Positions 28,443-37,481 of a stretch of 64,000 nt of DNA are shown piece after piece; the stretch's first letter is position 1; each line of letters starts with the position of its first letter. Source of the DNA: Sporosarcina obsidiansis (GTDB lineage Bacteria > Bacillota > Bacilli > Bacillales_A > Planococcaceae); the NCBI RefSeq assembly GCF_009651005.1, contig NZ_WHVW01000010.1, positions 47,211 through 111,210 on the forward strand. The letters run 5' to 3'. Both the position numbers and the translations under genes were made by a program. The notes under the pieces were generated by a model. The model was not told the DNA's origin. It saw nothing but the letters and a program-made list of their open reading frames with translations, and made no database searches.

Positions 28443-29534
28443 ATGTATTGGAAGCCGATTTTAGCAACTATGAAACCTTATACTCCTGGTCGTTCGATTG
28501 CCGAAGTGAAACGGACATACGGACTTCAGGACGTAAATAAGCTAGCGTCAAATGAAAATCCATATGGCTCATCGCCAGCAGTTACGGACTATTTACAATC
28601 TAAAGCAGATCAATTTGAAATCTACCCCGATGCATTTACAGCAGGATTGCGTACGAAGCTAGCAGAATATCATCAGGTAGATCCATATGAAATCTTATTT
28701 GGTAATGGTTCTGACGAAATGGTGACGATGATTTCAAGAGCACTTTTGCAACCAGGTACCAACACCGTAATGGCTTCCGTCACGTTCCCCCAATACGCAC
28801 ATAATGCAAAAATTGAAGGTGCTGAAATACGAGAAGTACCTATGCTTGAAAATGGCGATCACGATCTGGAAGGCTTTTTAAAGGTTGCCGATGATCAGAC
28901 CGCTATTATTTGGATATGTAACCCGAATAATCCTACAGGCAATCTACTAACAAGCAAAAACATTAAAGACTTCTTAGATCGAGCTCCTAAAACAGCTTTA
29001 GTTGTGTTAGATGAAGCGTATTTTGAATATGTGACGAAGCCGGAGCAAGAAGATGCGATAAATTGGATACATGACTATGATAATTTGATCGTGTTGCGAA
29101 CGTTTTCTAAAGCTTACGGGTTAGCTAGTTTCCGTCTAGGTTATGGTGTGACAAACAAAGAGAATATGGCGGAATTAAACAAAGTGCGTAATCCATTTAA
29201 TAATAATACGTTGGCTCTTGCTGTGGCAGAAGTAGCACTAGAGGATCAACAGTTTCTTCAAGATTGTGTTACGAAAAATCATGAGCAACGGAAACGGTTT
29301 GCAGCATATGCAGCGAAAAATTCTTTATCGATCTACCCCTCAGAAACGAACTTTGTATTAATGGAAGTTCCCATGGATGCTGATGAAGCATGCGAACGTC
29401 TGTTACAACATGGATATATTGTCCGAAGCGGCAACTTGCTCGGTACACCGGGATATGTTCGTATCACAGTTGGGACAGAGCAGCAAAACACGGGCTTTTT
29501 TGAAGCGTTCGATCAACTACTAACTAACAAATAA
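28443..29534 (+). CDS. hisC: Histidinol-phosphate / aromatic aminotransferase
   Basis: A 363-residue PLP-dependent class I/II aminotransferase. The PLP-lysine is in FSKAYGLASFRLGYG, and NPNNPTG and VLDEAYFEY are the cofactor-contact motifs. In B. subtilis this enzyme serves both histidine synthesis and transamination of prephenate, phenylpyruvate or hydroxyphenylpyruvate, which fits its place beside tyrA. ATG 28443 lies six bases after GGAGGGG; an ATG at 28422 would precede that site. Confidence 0.94.
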   Translation: MYWKPILATMKPYTPGRSIAEVKRTYGLQDVNKLASNENPYGSSPAVTDYLQSKADQFEIYPDAFTAGLRTKLAEYHQVDPYEILFGNGSDEMVTMISRALLQPGTNTVMASVTFPQYAHNAKIEGAEIREVPMLENGDHDLEGFLKVADDQTAIIWICNPNNPTGNLLTSKNIKDFLDRAPKTALVVLDEAYFEYVTKPEQEDAINWIHDYDNLIVLRTFSKAYGLASFRLGYGVTNKENMAELNKVRNPFNNNTLALAVAEVALEDQQFLQDCVTKNHEQRKRFAAYAAKNSLSIYPSETNFVLMEVPMDADEACERLLQHGYIVRSGNLLGTPGYVRITVGTEQQNTGFFEAFDQLLTNK

Positions 29535-29540
29535 GGATAG

Positions 29541-30659
29541 ATGATGATGAAAACGACTGTTAGCATAATAGGACTGGGATTGATCGGAGGATCCCTCGGT
29601 CTTGCATTAAAAAGAAATCCGAATGTTCACCTTATCGGTTTTGATCGCTCCTATGCAACCGCAGACGAGGCGTTTCGAAGAGGCATCATTGACACAATTG
29701 CCCCTTCCGCTAAATCAGCCTGCGAGCAGGCTGACTTTGTTATTTTTGCAACACCGGTTAATACAACAGTAACGCTTTTTGAAGAGGCTATTAATTGGGA
29801 GTTCAAAAAACATGCCATTGTAACGGATACGGGAAGTACCAAAAAACCGATTATGGAGGCTGCTAAGAGTCTTCAGGAAAAAAGCATCACGTTTATCGGT
29901 GGCCATCCAATGGCGGGTTCACATAAAAGTGGAGTTTCGGCAGCAATGGAACATCTCTTTGAAAATGCCTACTATATTTTAACTCCGAGTGAAACAACGA
30001 CTGAAGAGCAAATCTCACTTCTGGAAACATTGCTTGAATCGACCAAAGCGAAACTTATTGTGCTTCAGGCAGAGGAGCATGATCGAATGACAGCCATTAT
30101 TAGTCATTTTCCGCACTTAGTTGCATCTTCTTTGGTTGGCCGTTTGGCTGCTCAAGAAGAAGGTCAGCCTTTTGTTAAAAAGCTGGCAGCAGGTGGATTT
30201 CGAGATTTGACTCGAATCGCTTCGGCAGATCCGGTCATGTGGCGTGATATTACGATTCAAAATAGAGATGAACTGCTGTCGCAAGTGGATGGTTGGTTGG
30301 ATGAAATGAGTAATATCCGTAATATGCTGATTGAAAATAATCCGAATCAAATTTTCGACTTTTTTTCTCAAGCTAAAACCTATAGGGATCGATTGCCTTC
30401 CACATATGAAGGAGCTATTCAGGGTGCGCTGTATATGACATTTGATTTACATATTGATGTACCTGACCATCCAGGAGTCATTTCAGAAATTACGAAAATC
30501 CTGGCAGATGCAAATATCAGTTTGACAAATATCCGAATCGTCGAGACACGGACAGATGTATATGGAATTTTAGTAGTCAGTTTTCAATCGGCAGCTGAGC
30601 GAAAGCGTGCGCGACAAGTGCTGACACAGGAAACGGATTATTCTATGCACGTACTTTGA
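29541..30659 (+). CDS. tyrA: Prephenate dehydrogenase with C-terminal ACT domain
   Basis: A 372-residue NAD-dependent enzyme leading to tyrosine. The Rossmann motif GLGLIGGSLG (about 11-20), GHPMAGSHKSG with the catalytic His, and a C-terminal ACT regulatory domain (about 298-372, DVPDHPGVISEITKIL) are present, implying feedback by an amino acid, probably tyrosine. Three consecutive in-frame ATG codons (29541, 29544, 29547) follow AAGGA, so the exact start is uncertain by two codons. Confidence 0.96.
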   Translation: MMMKTTVSIIGLGLIGGSLGLALKRNPNVHLIGFDRSYATADEAFRRGIIDTIAPSAKSACEQADFVIFATPVNTTVTLFEEAINWEFKKHAIVTDTGSTKKPIMEAAKSLQEKSITFIGGHPMAGSHKSGVSAAMEHLFENAYYILTPSETTTEEQISLLETLLESTKAKLIVLQAEEHDRMTAIISHFPHLVASSLVGRLAAQEEGQPFVKKLAAGGFRDLTRIASADPVMWRDITIQNRDELLSQVDGWLDEMSNIRNMLIENNPNQIFDFFSQAKTYRDRLPSTYEGAIQGALYMTFDLHIDVPDHPGVISEITKILADANISLTNIRIVETRTDVYGILVVSFQSAAERKRARQVLTQETDYSMHVL

Positions 30660-30674
30660 TAGGAGGAGAGCGAG

Positions 30675-31979
30675 ATGTCAGAACAGAAGACAGTTTCATT
30701 TGAACGGCCTGTCCTCCGTGGAACTATACAAGTACCGGGAGATAAATCGATTTCTCATCGTGCCGTCATGCTTGGTTCCATAGCAGAAGGCAAAACAACG
30801 ATCTCAGGTTTTTTGGATGGAGAAGATTGTTTAAGCACGATTGATATGTTTCGAAAACTCGGCGTGACGATTACACGAAAAGGTACCGATGTGGTAGTGG
30901 AAAGTCCAGGGATTGCAAATTGGCAAACACCAACCGAAACACTCGACGCAGGCAATTCAGGAACTACTGCACGTTTAATGCTTGGCATTTTATCTGGATC
31001 TTCGGTTACTTCCAAAATGTGTGGAGATCAATATTTATCCAAACGTCCAATGAAACGTGTGACTGGACCATTAGGGTTAATGGGCGCTAAAATTACTAGT
31101 GATGAACATGATGACTTTTTACCTCTTACAGTGGAAGGAACTACATTGAAGGCGATTGATTACCAAATGCCTGTCGCCAGTGCACAAGTGAAATCTGCGG
31201 TGTTGTTGGCGGGACTCCATGGTGAAGGAGAGACGTCTGTTACGGAAATTTCTGTTTCGAGGGATCATACAGAGCGAATGCTGATGCAGTTTGGTGCTCA
31301 ACTTACGCAAGAGGGGAAAACGATTCGTATAGCAGGTGGACAGAAATTGACTGGTACGGATGTAGTCGTGCCTGGAGATATTTCATCCGCAGCCTTTTTC
31401 ATGGTGGCGGCTGCAATGGTGAAAGATAGTGTTGTCACTTTCGAAAAGGTAGGATTGAATCCAACTCGAACAGGCATACTGGATGTATTGGAAGCGATGG
31501 GTGTGAGCATGAAACAGTTGGAAGAGCATGGTTTTTCAGGTGAGCGCTATGGCACCATTCAAATTTCTCATTCCACGTTACAAGCTACGGAAATTGGCGG
31601 AGAGCTAATTCCTAGATTGATTGACGAGCTTCCTGTTTTGGCATTATTGGCTACACAAGCGGAGGGAACAACCATCATAAGGGATGCGGAGGAATTACGT
31701 GTCAAAGAAACCGATCGCATAGAAGCCGTTGCAACAGAACTTCGGAAACTTGGAGCCACTATTGAAACCACACCGGATGGCATGATCATTACAGGACCTA
31801 CACCATTGTCAGGTGGTACGCTTCAATCCTATGGAGACCATCGTCTTGGAATGATGGCAGCCATCGCAGGCTTGATTACTTCTGAACCTGTTCATATTGA
31901 AAATCCATCATGTATCGCCATATCTTATCCACGTTTCTTCGAGGATCTTTCGGATCTAGTGAGTGAAGAAATACAATAG
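30675..31979 (+). CDS. aroA: EPSP synthase (3-phosphoshikimate 1-carboxyvinyltransferase), class II
   Basis: A 434-residue enzyme of the shikimate pathway (AroE in older Bacillus naming). All four class II motifs are readable: GDKS (22-25), SAQVK (169-173), RDHTE (196-200) and NPTR (262-265). Class II enzymes keep activity at glyphosate levels that block class I. It follows tyrA with an AGGAGGAG site and ends the aromatic cluster; ypiA starts 17 bp later. Confidence 0.97.
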   Translation: MSEQKTVSFERPVLRGTIQVPGDKSISHRAVMLGSIAEGKTTISGFLDGEDCLSTIDMFRKLGVTITRKGTDVVVESPGIANWQTPTETLDAGNSGTTARLMLGILSGSSVTSKMCGDQYLSKRPMKRVTGPLGLMGAKITSDEHDDFLPLTVEGTTLKAIDYQMPVASAQVKSAVLLAGLHGEGETSVTEISVSRDHTERMLMQFGAQLTQEGKTIRIAGGQKLTGTDVVVPGDISSAAFFMVAAAMVKDSVVTFEKVGLNPTRTGILDVLEAMGVSMKQLEEHGFSGERYGTIQISHSTLQATEIGGELIPRLIDELPVLALLATQAEGTTIIRDAEELRVKETDRIEAVATELRKLGATIETTPDGMIITGPTPLSGGTLQSYGDHRLGMMAAIAGLITSEPVHIENPSCIAISYPRFFEDLSDLVSEEIQ

Positions 31980-31996
31980 AAAGTTCAGGTGAAAAC

Positions 31997-33262
31997 ATGA
32001 ATATATTGCAAGATGTGGAACAAGTTTTATTGGATGGGGACCTAGATGCCCTAAATGATAGGATAAAAAATCTTCAATCCACTGAAGAATATGATGTACT
32101 GTACGATGTTGCCAATCTATTGATCGAGTATGGTTTTATCGGACAGGCGGATGAGATTTTCTCTCATTTGCTAGGTGTTTTTCCCGATGAAGCACAACTG
32201 AAAATTGATCGTTCTTCTACCTTGCTTGAACTAGGTGAAGAAGACGAAGCATTGCTTTTATTGACTGAAATTGAGCCGGACGAAGAGGAATATGTTCAAG
32301 CTCTCTTGGCTCAAGCTGATTATTATCAAATGGTGGGTCTGGCAGAAACTGCTCTTGCCAAAGTGCGTGAAGCCGGTACACTTGCGCCACATGAACCTGT
32401 GATCCAGCTAGCGCAAGCAGAATTATTGTTGGATTCCGGCAGATATAGTGAAGCGGTGAGGCTTTATAAGAAACTACATGAGACTAGTGATGAACTCGCT
32501 GGTGTCCGTTTATCCTCTCGCCTTGCAGAAGCATATAGTGCTGGAGCAGCGTACGAGGAAGCGATCCCTTACTACGAGGAATTATTACATCAGGAAACCA
32601 ATCCTGAAGAGTTATTTGGATTAGGGCTAGCGTATTACCAGACGGAGCGGTACACGGACGCCCTTAGCCGATTGGAACAATTATTGGAGATGGATCCCGA
32701 TTATTTCTCTGCCTATATGCTGGCAGGACAAAGCTATGCTCAGCTAAATGAGGATAGCAAAGCGCTTGAACTATTCAAGAAAGGGATCGAACGAGATACG
32801 TTTGATAAAGAGCTTCAACTTGCGGCAGGAAAGGCTGCTCTGAAGCTTCAACAACCTGATGTCGCAGAACGCTATCTTAAAGAGGCGCTCGTTCTGGATC
32901 CTGAATATATCGATGCCCTTGTGACGCTCGCTTCATTGTATGATCAACAGGAAGAAGATGAGCTGTTGATTGAGCTGTTAACGTATACAGAAGCAGATCA
33001 GTTGGAGATTCCGTTACTCCATGCTTTTCTCGCGTATGCCTATGAACGTACGGATGCTTATAAAGAGGCATATGAAATGTATGTGAAAGCATATGATGGG
33101 ATGACTGAAGATGCCGGCTTTTTAGACAGTTACGCGAAATTTTTACTGGAGGAAGGCAAACAGTCTGATGCGCTTCAAGTGATTCGACAACTAGTCAAAA
33201 ACGCTCCGCAAGCAGAAGAGTGGACGGCTTATTTAGAAGCGCAATCTGAAGAGGAGGTGTGA
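31997..33262 (+). CDS. ypiA: TPR-repeat protein (YpiA-like)
   Basis: A 421-residue acidic protein built almost entirely of tetratricopeptide repeats, with A/Y/P-spaced helix pairs such as LGLAYYQTERYTDALSRLEQLLEMDP and AGQSYAQLNEDSKALELFKKGIERD. No catalytic domain, signal peptide or membrane segment is seen, so it is a cytosolic scaffold. In B. subtilis it also lies between aroA (aroE) and ypiB. The partner is unknown. Confidence 0.88.
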   Translation: MNILQDVEQVLLDGDLDALNDRIKNLQSTEEYDVLYDVANLLIEYGFIGQADEIFSHLLGVFPDEAQLKIDRSSTLLELGEEDEALLLLTEIEPDEEEYVQALLAQADYYQMVGLAETALAKVREAGTLAPHEPVIQLAQAELLLDSGRYSEAVRLYKKLHETSDELAGVRLSSRLAEAYSAGAAYEEAIPYYEELLHQETNPEELFGLGLAYYQTERYTDALSRLEQLLEMDPDYFSAYMLAGQSYAQLNEDSKALELFKKGIERDTFDKELQLAAGKAALKLQQPDVAERYLKEALVLDPEYIDALVTLASLYDQQEEDELLIELLTYTEADQLEIPLLHAFLAYAYERTDAYKEAYEMYVKAYDGMTEDAGFLDSYAKFLLEEGKQSDALQVIRQLVKNAPQAEEWTAYLEAQSEEEV

Positions 33263-33263
33263 A

Positions 33264-33818
33264 ATGAAAGCCATGGTTCCTGTAACCGCCAAGAAAGATT
33301 TTTTGCGGTGGTTTTTAAAACGCTATAGATTGAAGCGGCGGGAATGTGTATGGATTTTAAATTATCTTCTTAGCAATGAGCATTTATTGACCAATGTTCA
33401 CTTTACAGACGAAGCTCATCACTGTCCACGGGCAATGATTATTTCTACCACAGAAGTAGACAGTATCCCATTTCGATTTTACAAAGGAAATTTAATGACT
33501 GCAGATGCTGAAAAATCATTTCACGACTTGCGGTTGCATCCTGATGAAAAAATGTTCATTCAATTGAATTTCAGGAATAGCAATAAATGTCCAGAGTATG
33601 CGAGCGTTGCAGAAGAAAATCCATATTTGCCTGAAGACCTTCTAACGAAGAAGAAAGATCAAGAAATAGCTGAGCGTTTGTTAGAAGAAAGTTTCACCCT
33701 CACTACAAATGATATGTTGTTAAAGAGGATTGATGAGGCGCTAGACCGTGGAGACCGCGAACTCTTTATCAGCCTAACTGCTCTGTTGAATGAAATGAAA
33801 AAAGACAAAGACCAATGA
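33264..33818 (+). CDS. ypiB: UPF0302 protein with C-terminal IDEAL motif (YpiB)
   Basis: A 184-residue protein of the UPF0302/YpiB family. The N-terminal domain (about 1-115) is specific to this family; the C-terminus (about 145-180) contains the IDEAL motif (RIDEALDRGDRELF). It starts one base after the ypiA stop with GAGGAGGTG just upstream. In B. subtilis YpiB has been linked to biofilm and respiratory enzyme control, but the mechanism is not visible here. A hairpin terminator overlaps the stop. Confidence 0.92.
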   Translation: MKAMVPVTAKKDFLRWFLKRYRLKRRECVWILNYLLSNEHLLTNVHFTDEAHHCPRAMIISTTEVDSIPFRFYKGNLMTADAEKSFHDLRLHPDEKMFIQLNFRNSNKCPEYASVAEENPYLPEDLLTKKKDQEIAERLLEESFTLTTNDMLLKRIDEALDRGDRELFISLTALLNEMKKDKDQ

Positions 33819-33850
33819 CTTCACCAACTGTGGTGAAGTCATTCTATTGC
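33816..33850 (+). terminator. Hairpin terminator of the aro-ypiB operon
   Basis: A perfect 11-bp stem (33816-33826 with 33831-33841) that includes the ypiB stop codon, with a 4-nt loop and a short T-rich tail. Confidence 0.75.
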
Positions 33851-33903
33851 TTTAAAGAAAAAACTGGGCTAAACTTTACAAAGCAATGATGGGAGGAATA
33901 GAT

Positions 33904-34353
33904 ATGAACTGGGTTCCAAGAGATGTGGATACATATAGTAACCAAAAGGATTACATTGATACGTTAGTAGTTCCGTTAATTTCAATTGATACAAGGCCGG
34001 AAACTATGAAAAACAGTGCGTCATCCGCAGAATTTTTAATGTACTTATCAACGTTTATTGAAAAACAATTTAAAGGAAGAATGATGTTTTCACCTCCTGT
34101 CTCCTATACACAATCAACAGACTTACAACAATTAGCAGACACGCTCACAGAGGATATGAAACAATCATCTTTTACGCATATCTTTTATTTGACGACCGAC
34201 TCAAAATGGACAAACGTCTCCGTGGATGGGAAGATAATTTGGCTACCGGCGATTCCGCTCGATACAATGGACGAGCATTTGCGCCAAACCATCATGGAAG
34301 ATCAACTGAGACAAGTACTGACTCATTTTATGGAAAAATGGAATGCCCAGTAA
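33904..34353 (+). CDS. ypiF: DUF2487 protein (YpiF-like)
   Basis: A 149-residue soluble protein of the DUF2487 family, always found near qcrABC in Bacillales. ATG 33904 lies seven bases after GGGAGG; two ATG codons at 33886 and 33889 would lie before that site. No catalytic motif, cysteine or membrane segment is seen. A role related to cytochrome bc assembly is only suggested by context. Confidence 0.85.
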   Translation: MNWVPRDVDTYSNQKDYIDTLVVPLISIDTRPETMKNSASSAEFLMYLSTFIEKQFKGRMMFSPPVSYTQSTDLQQLADTLTEDMKQSSFTHIFYLTTDSKWTNVSVDGKIIWLPAIPLDTMDEHLRQTIMEDQLRQVLTHFMEKWNAQ

Positions 34354-34552
34354 GACCTACCCGAAGTGAAAAGCGGTGGTATAATGAGAAGGCTAACACG
34401 GGGATTTCTTATGTGTAAAAAAGTGAAATATTGGAATGGGATGATTGAGCGGAATCTCCATACAGTTTTTAGTCTATCAGTAAATATTTCATGTAAAGCT
34501 TTTATTTGAGTAACATTGAAAAACCTTTCTCGTTTGTCACCAAATCTTAATA

Positions 34553-34564
34553 TTTGTTCACAAA
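34553..34564. promoter_or_regulatory. Palindrome TTTGTTCACAAA, candidate ResD or Rex-type site
   Basis: On the minus strand it reads TTTGTGAACAAA, containing the TTTGTGAA core that I recall for ResD. It ends 24 bp before the -35 box of the qcr promoter, a suitable place for an activator. qcrABC depends on ResDE in B. subtilis. Site identity is inferred. Confidence 0.45.
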
Positions 34565-34588
34565 CTTAAAGGCCTAGTAAAAGCATTA

Positions 34589-34617
34589 TTGAATTTACTT
34601 TCATCTTGATATATCAT
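34589..34617 (+). promoter_or_regulatory. SigA-type promoter of qcrABC
   Basis: TTGAAT (34589-34594), 17 bp, TATCAT (34612-34617), about 75 bp before qcrA. Confidence 0.6.
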
Positions 34618-34693
34618 AGATATGTCCTAGTATTACAATTAGCAAAAGAATGTCCGTGGGACTGACTTTGGAGTAAGAGGAGGGAAATTACTG

Positions 34694-35194
34694 ATGAGCA
34701 ATAAAGTGTCTAGACGCACGTTCCTGAGCTATGCACTAATGGGAACAGGTGGGTTCATGGCTTCTGCAATGCTGATGCCGATGGTTCGCTTTGCAATTGA
34801 TCCTGTATTGGCGAGTGCTGGCAGTTCGGATTATATCCCAACACCACAAAAAGTCGACGAGTTAACAGACACTCCGGTTCGTGTAGACTATACAATCAAA
34901 GATCGACAGGATGGTTGGTATACATCTGACGTATCGAATACGGCTTGGGTCTACAAAGAAGGCGACAAGGTCATCGCACTTTCTCCAGTCTGTAAACACT
35001 TAGGGTGTACAGTTAACTGGGAAGGAGACGAGCATAAAAACGAATTTTTCTGCCCATGTCACGCAGGACGTTACAAAAAAAACGGTGCGAACATACCAGG
35101 AACACCGCCGCTTGGACCGCTTGATGAATATGAAGTGGAGATCATCGACGGCTTTGTTAGTCTTGGTGCAACAATACCGAACACATTAGTCTAA
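34694..35194 (+). CDS. qcrA: Menaquinol:cytochrome c reductase Rieske iron-sulfur subunit
   Basis: A 166-residue Rieske protein that takes electrons from menaquinol in the bc complex. The [2Fe-2S] ligand boxes CKHLGC and CPCHAG hold two Cys and two His, plus the disulfide cysteines. The N-terminus has a twin-arginine motif SRRTFL (6-11) before the hydrophobic segment, implying Tat export of the folded cluster protein. GAGGAGGG precedes the ATG. First gene of qcrABC. Confidence 0.97.
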   Translation: MSNKVSRRTFLSYALMGTGGFMASAMLMPMVRFAIDPVLASAGSSDYIPTPQKVDELTDTPVRVDYTIKDRQDGWYTSDVSNTAWVYKEGDKVIALSPVCKHLGCTVNWEGDEHKNEFFCPCHAGRYKKNGANIPGTPPLGPLDEYEVEIIDGFVSLGATIPNTLV

Positions 35195-35216
35195 AGGGTA
35201 AGGGGGTACGACCGTA

Positions 35217-35891
35217 GTGTTAAATAAAATTTATGATTGGGTGGATGAACGGTTAGATATCACTCCAATTTGGCGAGATATCGCTGATCATGAAGTACCT
35301 GAGCACGTAAACCCTGCACATCATTTTTCTGCATTCATCTATTGTTTCGGAGGTTTGACGTTTTTCGTAACGGTGATTCAAATCTTGTCTGGTATGTTCT
35401 TGACAATGTATTACACACCGGATATCGAAAACGCATGGAAATCAGTTTTCTACCTTCAAAATGATGTTGCATTCGGTGAACTTGTGCGTGGGATGCACCA
35501 CTGGGGAGCTTCGCTAGTAATCGTTATGATGTTCCTACATACTTTGCGTGTATTCTTTACAGGGTCTTATAAAAAACCACGTGAATTGAACTGGATCGTC
35601 GGCGTATTGATTTTCGTCGTTATGCTTGGTCTAGGGTTCACAGGGTATCTATTACCTTGGGATATGAAAGCTCTATTTGCAACGAAAGTTGGGATTGAGA
35701 TTGCCGCGTCTGTGCCTTTCATCGGAGAACAGATTAAAATTCTTCTCGCGGGTGATTCCACGATTTTAGGTGCACAAACGCTAACAAGATTCTTCGCGAT
35801 TCATGTATTTTTCCTACCAGCTGCTTTGCTTGGGTTGCTTGCAGCACACTTTATCATGATCAGAAGACAAGGTATTTCCGGACCACTATAA
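35217..35891 (+). CDS. qcrB: Menaquinol:cytochrome c reductase cytochrome b subunit
   Basis: A 224-residue, four-helix cytochrome b6-type protein. Heme-binding His residues are in GMHHWGASLV (about 96-105) and FLHTLRVFF, plus FFAIHVFFLPA near residue 195. The start is GTG 35217, about ten bases after AAGGGGG. Same length as B. subtilis QcrB. The C-terminal half of cytochrome b is carried by QcrC, as in b6f-type splits. Confidence 0.96.
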   Translation: MLNKIYDWVDERLDITPIWRDIADHEVPEHVNPAHHFSAFIYCFGGLTFFVTVIQILSGMFLTMYYTPDIENAWKSVFYLQNDVAFGELVRGMHHWGASLVIVMMFLHTLRVFFTGSYKKPRELNWIVGVLIFVVMLGLGFTGYLLPWDMKALFATKVGIEIAASVPFIGEQIKILLAGDSTILGAQTLTRFFAIHVFFLPAALLGLLAAHFIMIRRQGISGPL

Positions 35892-35936
35892 GAATTTGTG
35901 GTACGGTCATCTGAAATTTAAGAAGGAGGGAATAAC

Positions 35937-36704
35937 ATGCACCGCGGTAAAGGGATGAAATTTGTTGGAGATTCGCGCATTAAAGCATCAAATAAAATGC
36001 CGAATGTTCCAAAAGATTACTCAGAATATCCGGGTAAAACCGAAGCATTCTGGCCAAACTTTCTATTGAAAGAGTGGATGATTGGATCGATTTTCTTAAT
36101 CGGCTATCTAATCGTTACACTTGCACACCCGTCTCCACTTGAGCGTCAAGCGGACCCGACGGATACAATGTATATACCGGTTCCTGACTGGTATTTCCTA
36201 TTCATGTATCAATTATTGAAATATGAATTTGCATCCGGTCCTTATAACGTGATCGGTGCCATCGTCATTCCAGGATTGGCTGTTATGGCATTAATGCTAG
36301 TACCTTTCATGGATACAACGAAAGAGCGACGTCCATTTAAACGTCCATTGCCTACAGGCTTTATGATTCTTTCATTCTTGGCAATTTTCTACTTAACTTG
36401 GGAATCAGTTGTGAATCACGACTGGGAAGCAGCGAAAGTTCAAGGTCAAATTGTTGAAGAAGTAGAGTTTGATGAAACTGCCGAAGGATATCAAATTTAC
36501 CAAGGTTCCTCCTGTATCGGCTGTCACGGTGACTCATTTCAAGGTGGATTGGGTTTACCATTGACAAATACAGGAATGACTGCAGATGAAATTATTGCAA
36601 TAGCCCATGACGGTCGAGGTGCAATGCCTCCTGGTACTTGGGAAGGTTCGGATGAAGATCTTCAAACTCTTGCTGAGTTCATCGAAGGTTTGAATACGAA
36701 GTAA
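35937..36704 (+). CDS. qcrC: Menaquinol:cytochrome c reductase cytochrome b/c subunit
   Basis: A 255-residue fusion of a subunit IV-like membrane part (three helices, about 38-165, with PDWYFLFMYQLLKYE as quinol-site motif) and a C-terminal cytochrome c domain with a covalent heme site CIGCH (about 193-197) and an axial Met in MPPGTW. The cytochrome c domain faces outside. AAGGAGGG precedes the ATG. It ends the qcr operon at a strong terminator. Confidence 0.96.
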   Translation: MHRGKGMKFVGDSRIKASNKMPNVPKDYSEYPGKTEAFWPNFLLKEWMIGSIFLIGYLIVTLAHPSPLERQADPTDTMYIPVPDWYFLFMYQLLKYEFASGPYNVIGAIVIPGLAVMALMLVPFMDTTKERRPFKRPLPTGFMILSFLAIFYLTWESVVNHDWEAAKVQGQIVEEVEFDETAEGYQIYQGSSCIGCHGDSFQGGLGLPLTNTGMTADEIIAIAHDGRGAMPPGTWEGSDEDLQTLAEFIEGLNTK

Positions 36705-36706
36705 GA

Positions 36707-36736
36707 AAAAGAGTCAGGAAACTGACTCTTTTTTTC
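36707..36736 (+). terminator. Intrinsic terminator of qcrABC
   Basis: AAAAGAGTCAG pairs with CTGACTCTTTT around GAAA, followed by T residues. Confidence 0.92.
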
Positions 36737-36810
36737 TATATACTCGGTCTAGATAACGCATCCTCAATATACATACGTTCAGGAAGAATTGAAAGGTAGG
36801 AGGTATGTTT

Positions 36811-37416
36811 TTGCGCATTTTATTTACACAGTTATGGATGATTCTTTCTCATAAATCATTTTTATGGATTCTTCTTTTCATTAATATATTCGGCACCGTA
36901 TACGGATATGATTGGTATATGTGGCAGCTAGAAATAACAGAACCGAAGTTTTGGATATTTGTGCCGGATAGTCCGACAGCTACCTTGTTTTTTTGTTTCG
37001 CAATCATTGGATGGTTATTGAAACGAAATTTTAAGTTAATGGAAGCGCTCGCACTCATCACGTTAGTTAAATATGGCATATGGGCTGTTGCGATGAATTT
37101 CCTTATGTTAGCAGAGACAGGCTCGATTGACCCAGTTGGTTGGATGCTCATCGGCTCTCACTTTGCGATGGCTGTTCAAGGCGTTCTGTATATGCGGAAT
37201 TATCGATTTAGCGGTTGGCATATAGCGATTGCAGCCATTTGGACGTTGCACAATGATGTCATTGACTATGTATTTGGTCAAATGCCTATTTATCATGACA
37301 TAATGAAGTATAGTCCACAAATCGGCTATTTCACATTTTGGCTGTCCATTGCATGTATCGTCATTGCGATCTGGAGCTTGAAATTTAGAGCCAAATCACT
37401 GCGAATGAACCAATAG
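36811..37416 (+). CDS. ypjA: DUF1405 membrane protein (YpjA-like)
   Basis: A polytopic membrane protein of 201 residues with five to six hydrophobic segments, belonging to the DUF1405 family. TTG 36811 is preferred: AGGAGG (36798-36803) is seven bases upstream, while ATG 36805 is only one base from it. In B. subtilis ypjA follows qcrC, as here. No catalytic residues stand out and the role is unknown. Confidence 0.85.
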   Translation: MRILFTQLWMILSHKSFLWILLFINIFGTVYGYDWYMWQLEITEPKFWIFVPDSPTATLFFCFAIIGWLLKRNFKLMEALALITLVKYGIWAVAMNFLMLAETGSIDPVGWMLIGSHFAMAVQGVLYMRNYRFSGWHIAIAAIWTLHNDVIDYVFGQMPIYHDIMKYSPQIGYFTFWLSIACIVIAIWSLKFRAKSLRMNQ

Positions 37417-37481
37417 CTAATAGTTGCAGTAAACAAGCAAAGATTATAAAATTGAAGTAGAAAGAAAGGGGAGAGATTAAC

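Larger units (their letters stand above)
34354..34693. other. Leader region of qcrABC
   Basis: 340 bp without a convincing gene; a 32-codon ORF at 34411 has no ribosome binding site. The region carries a palindrome at 34553-34564 and a SigA-type promoter at 34589-34617. Confidence 0.6.

Noticed and set aside
25738..30680. TRAP binding site in the aromatic cluster
   Set aside because: Purine-rich ribosome binding sites contain a few GAG triplets, but no run of about eleven GAG/UAG units spaced by 2-3 nt is present.
34411..34509. 32-codon ORF between ypiF and qcrA
   Set aside because: No ribosome binding site and no protein-like composition; the region is better explained as the qcr leader.
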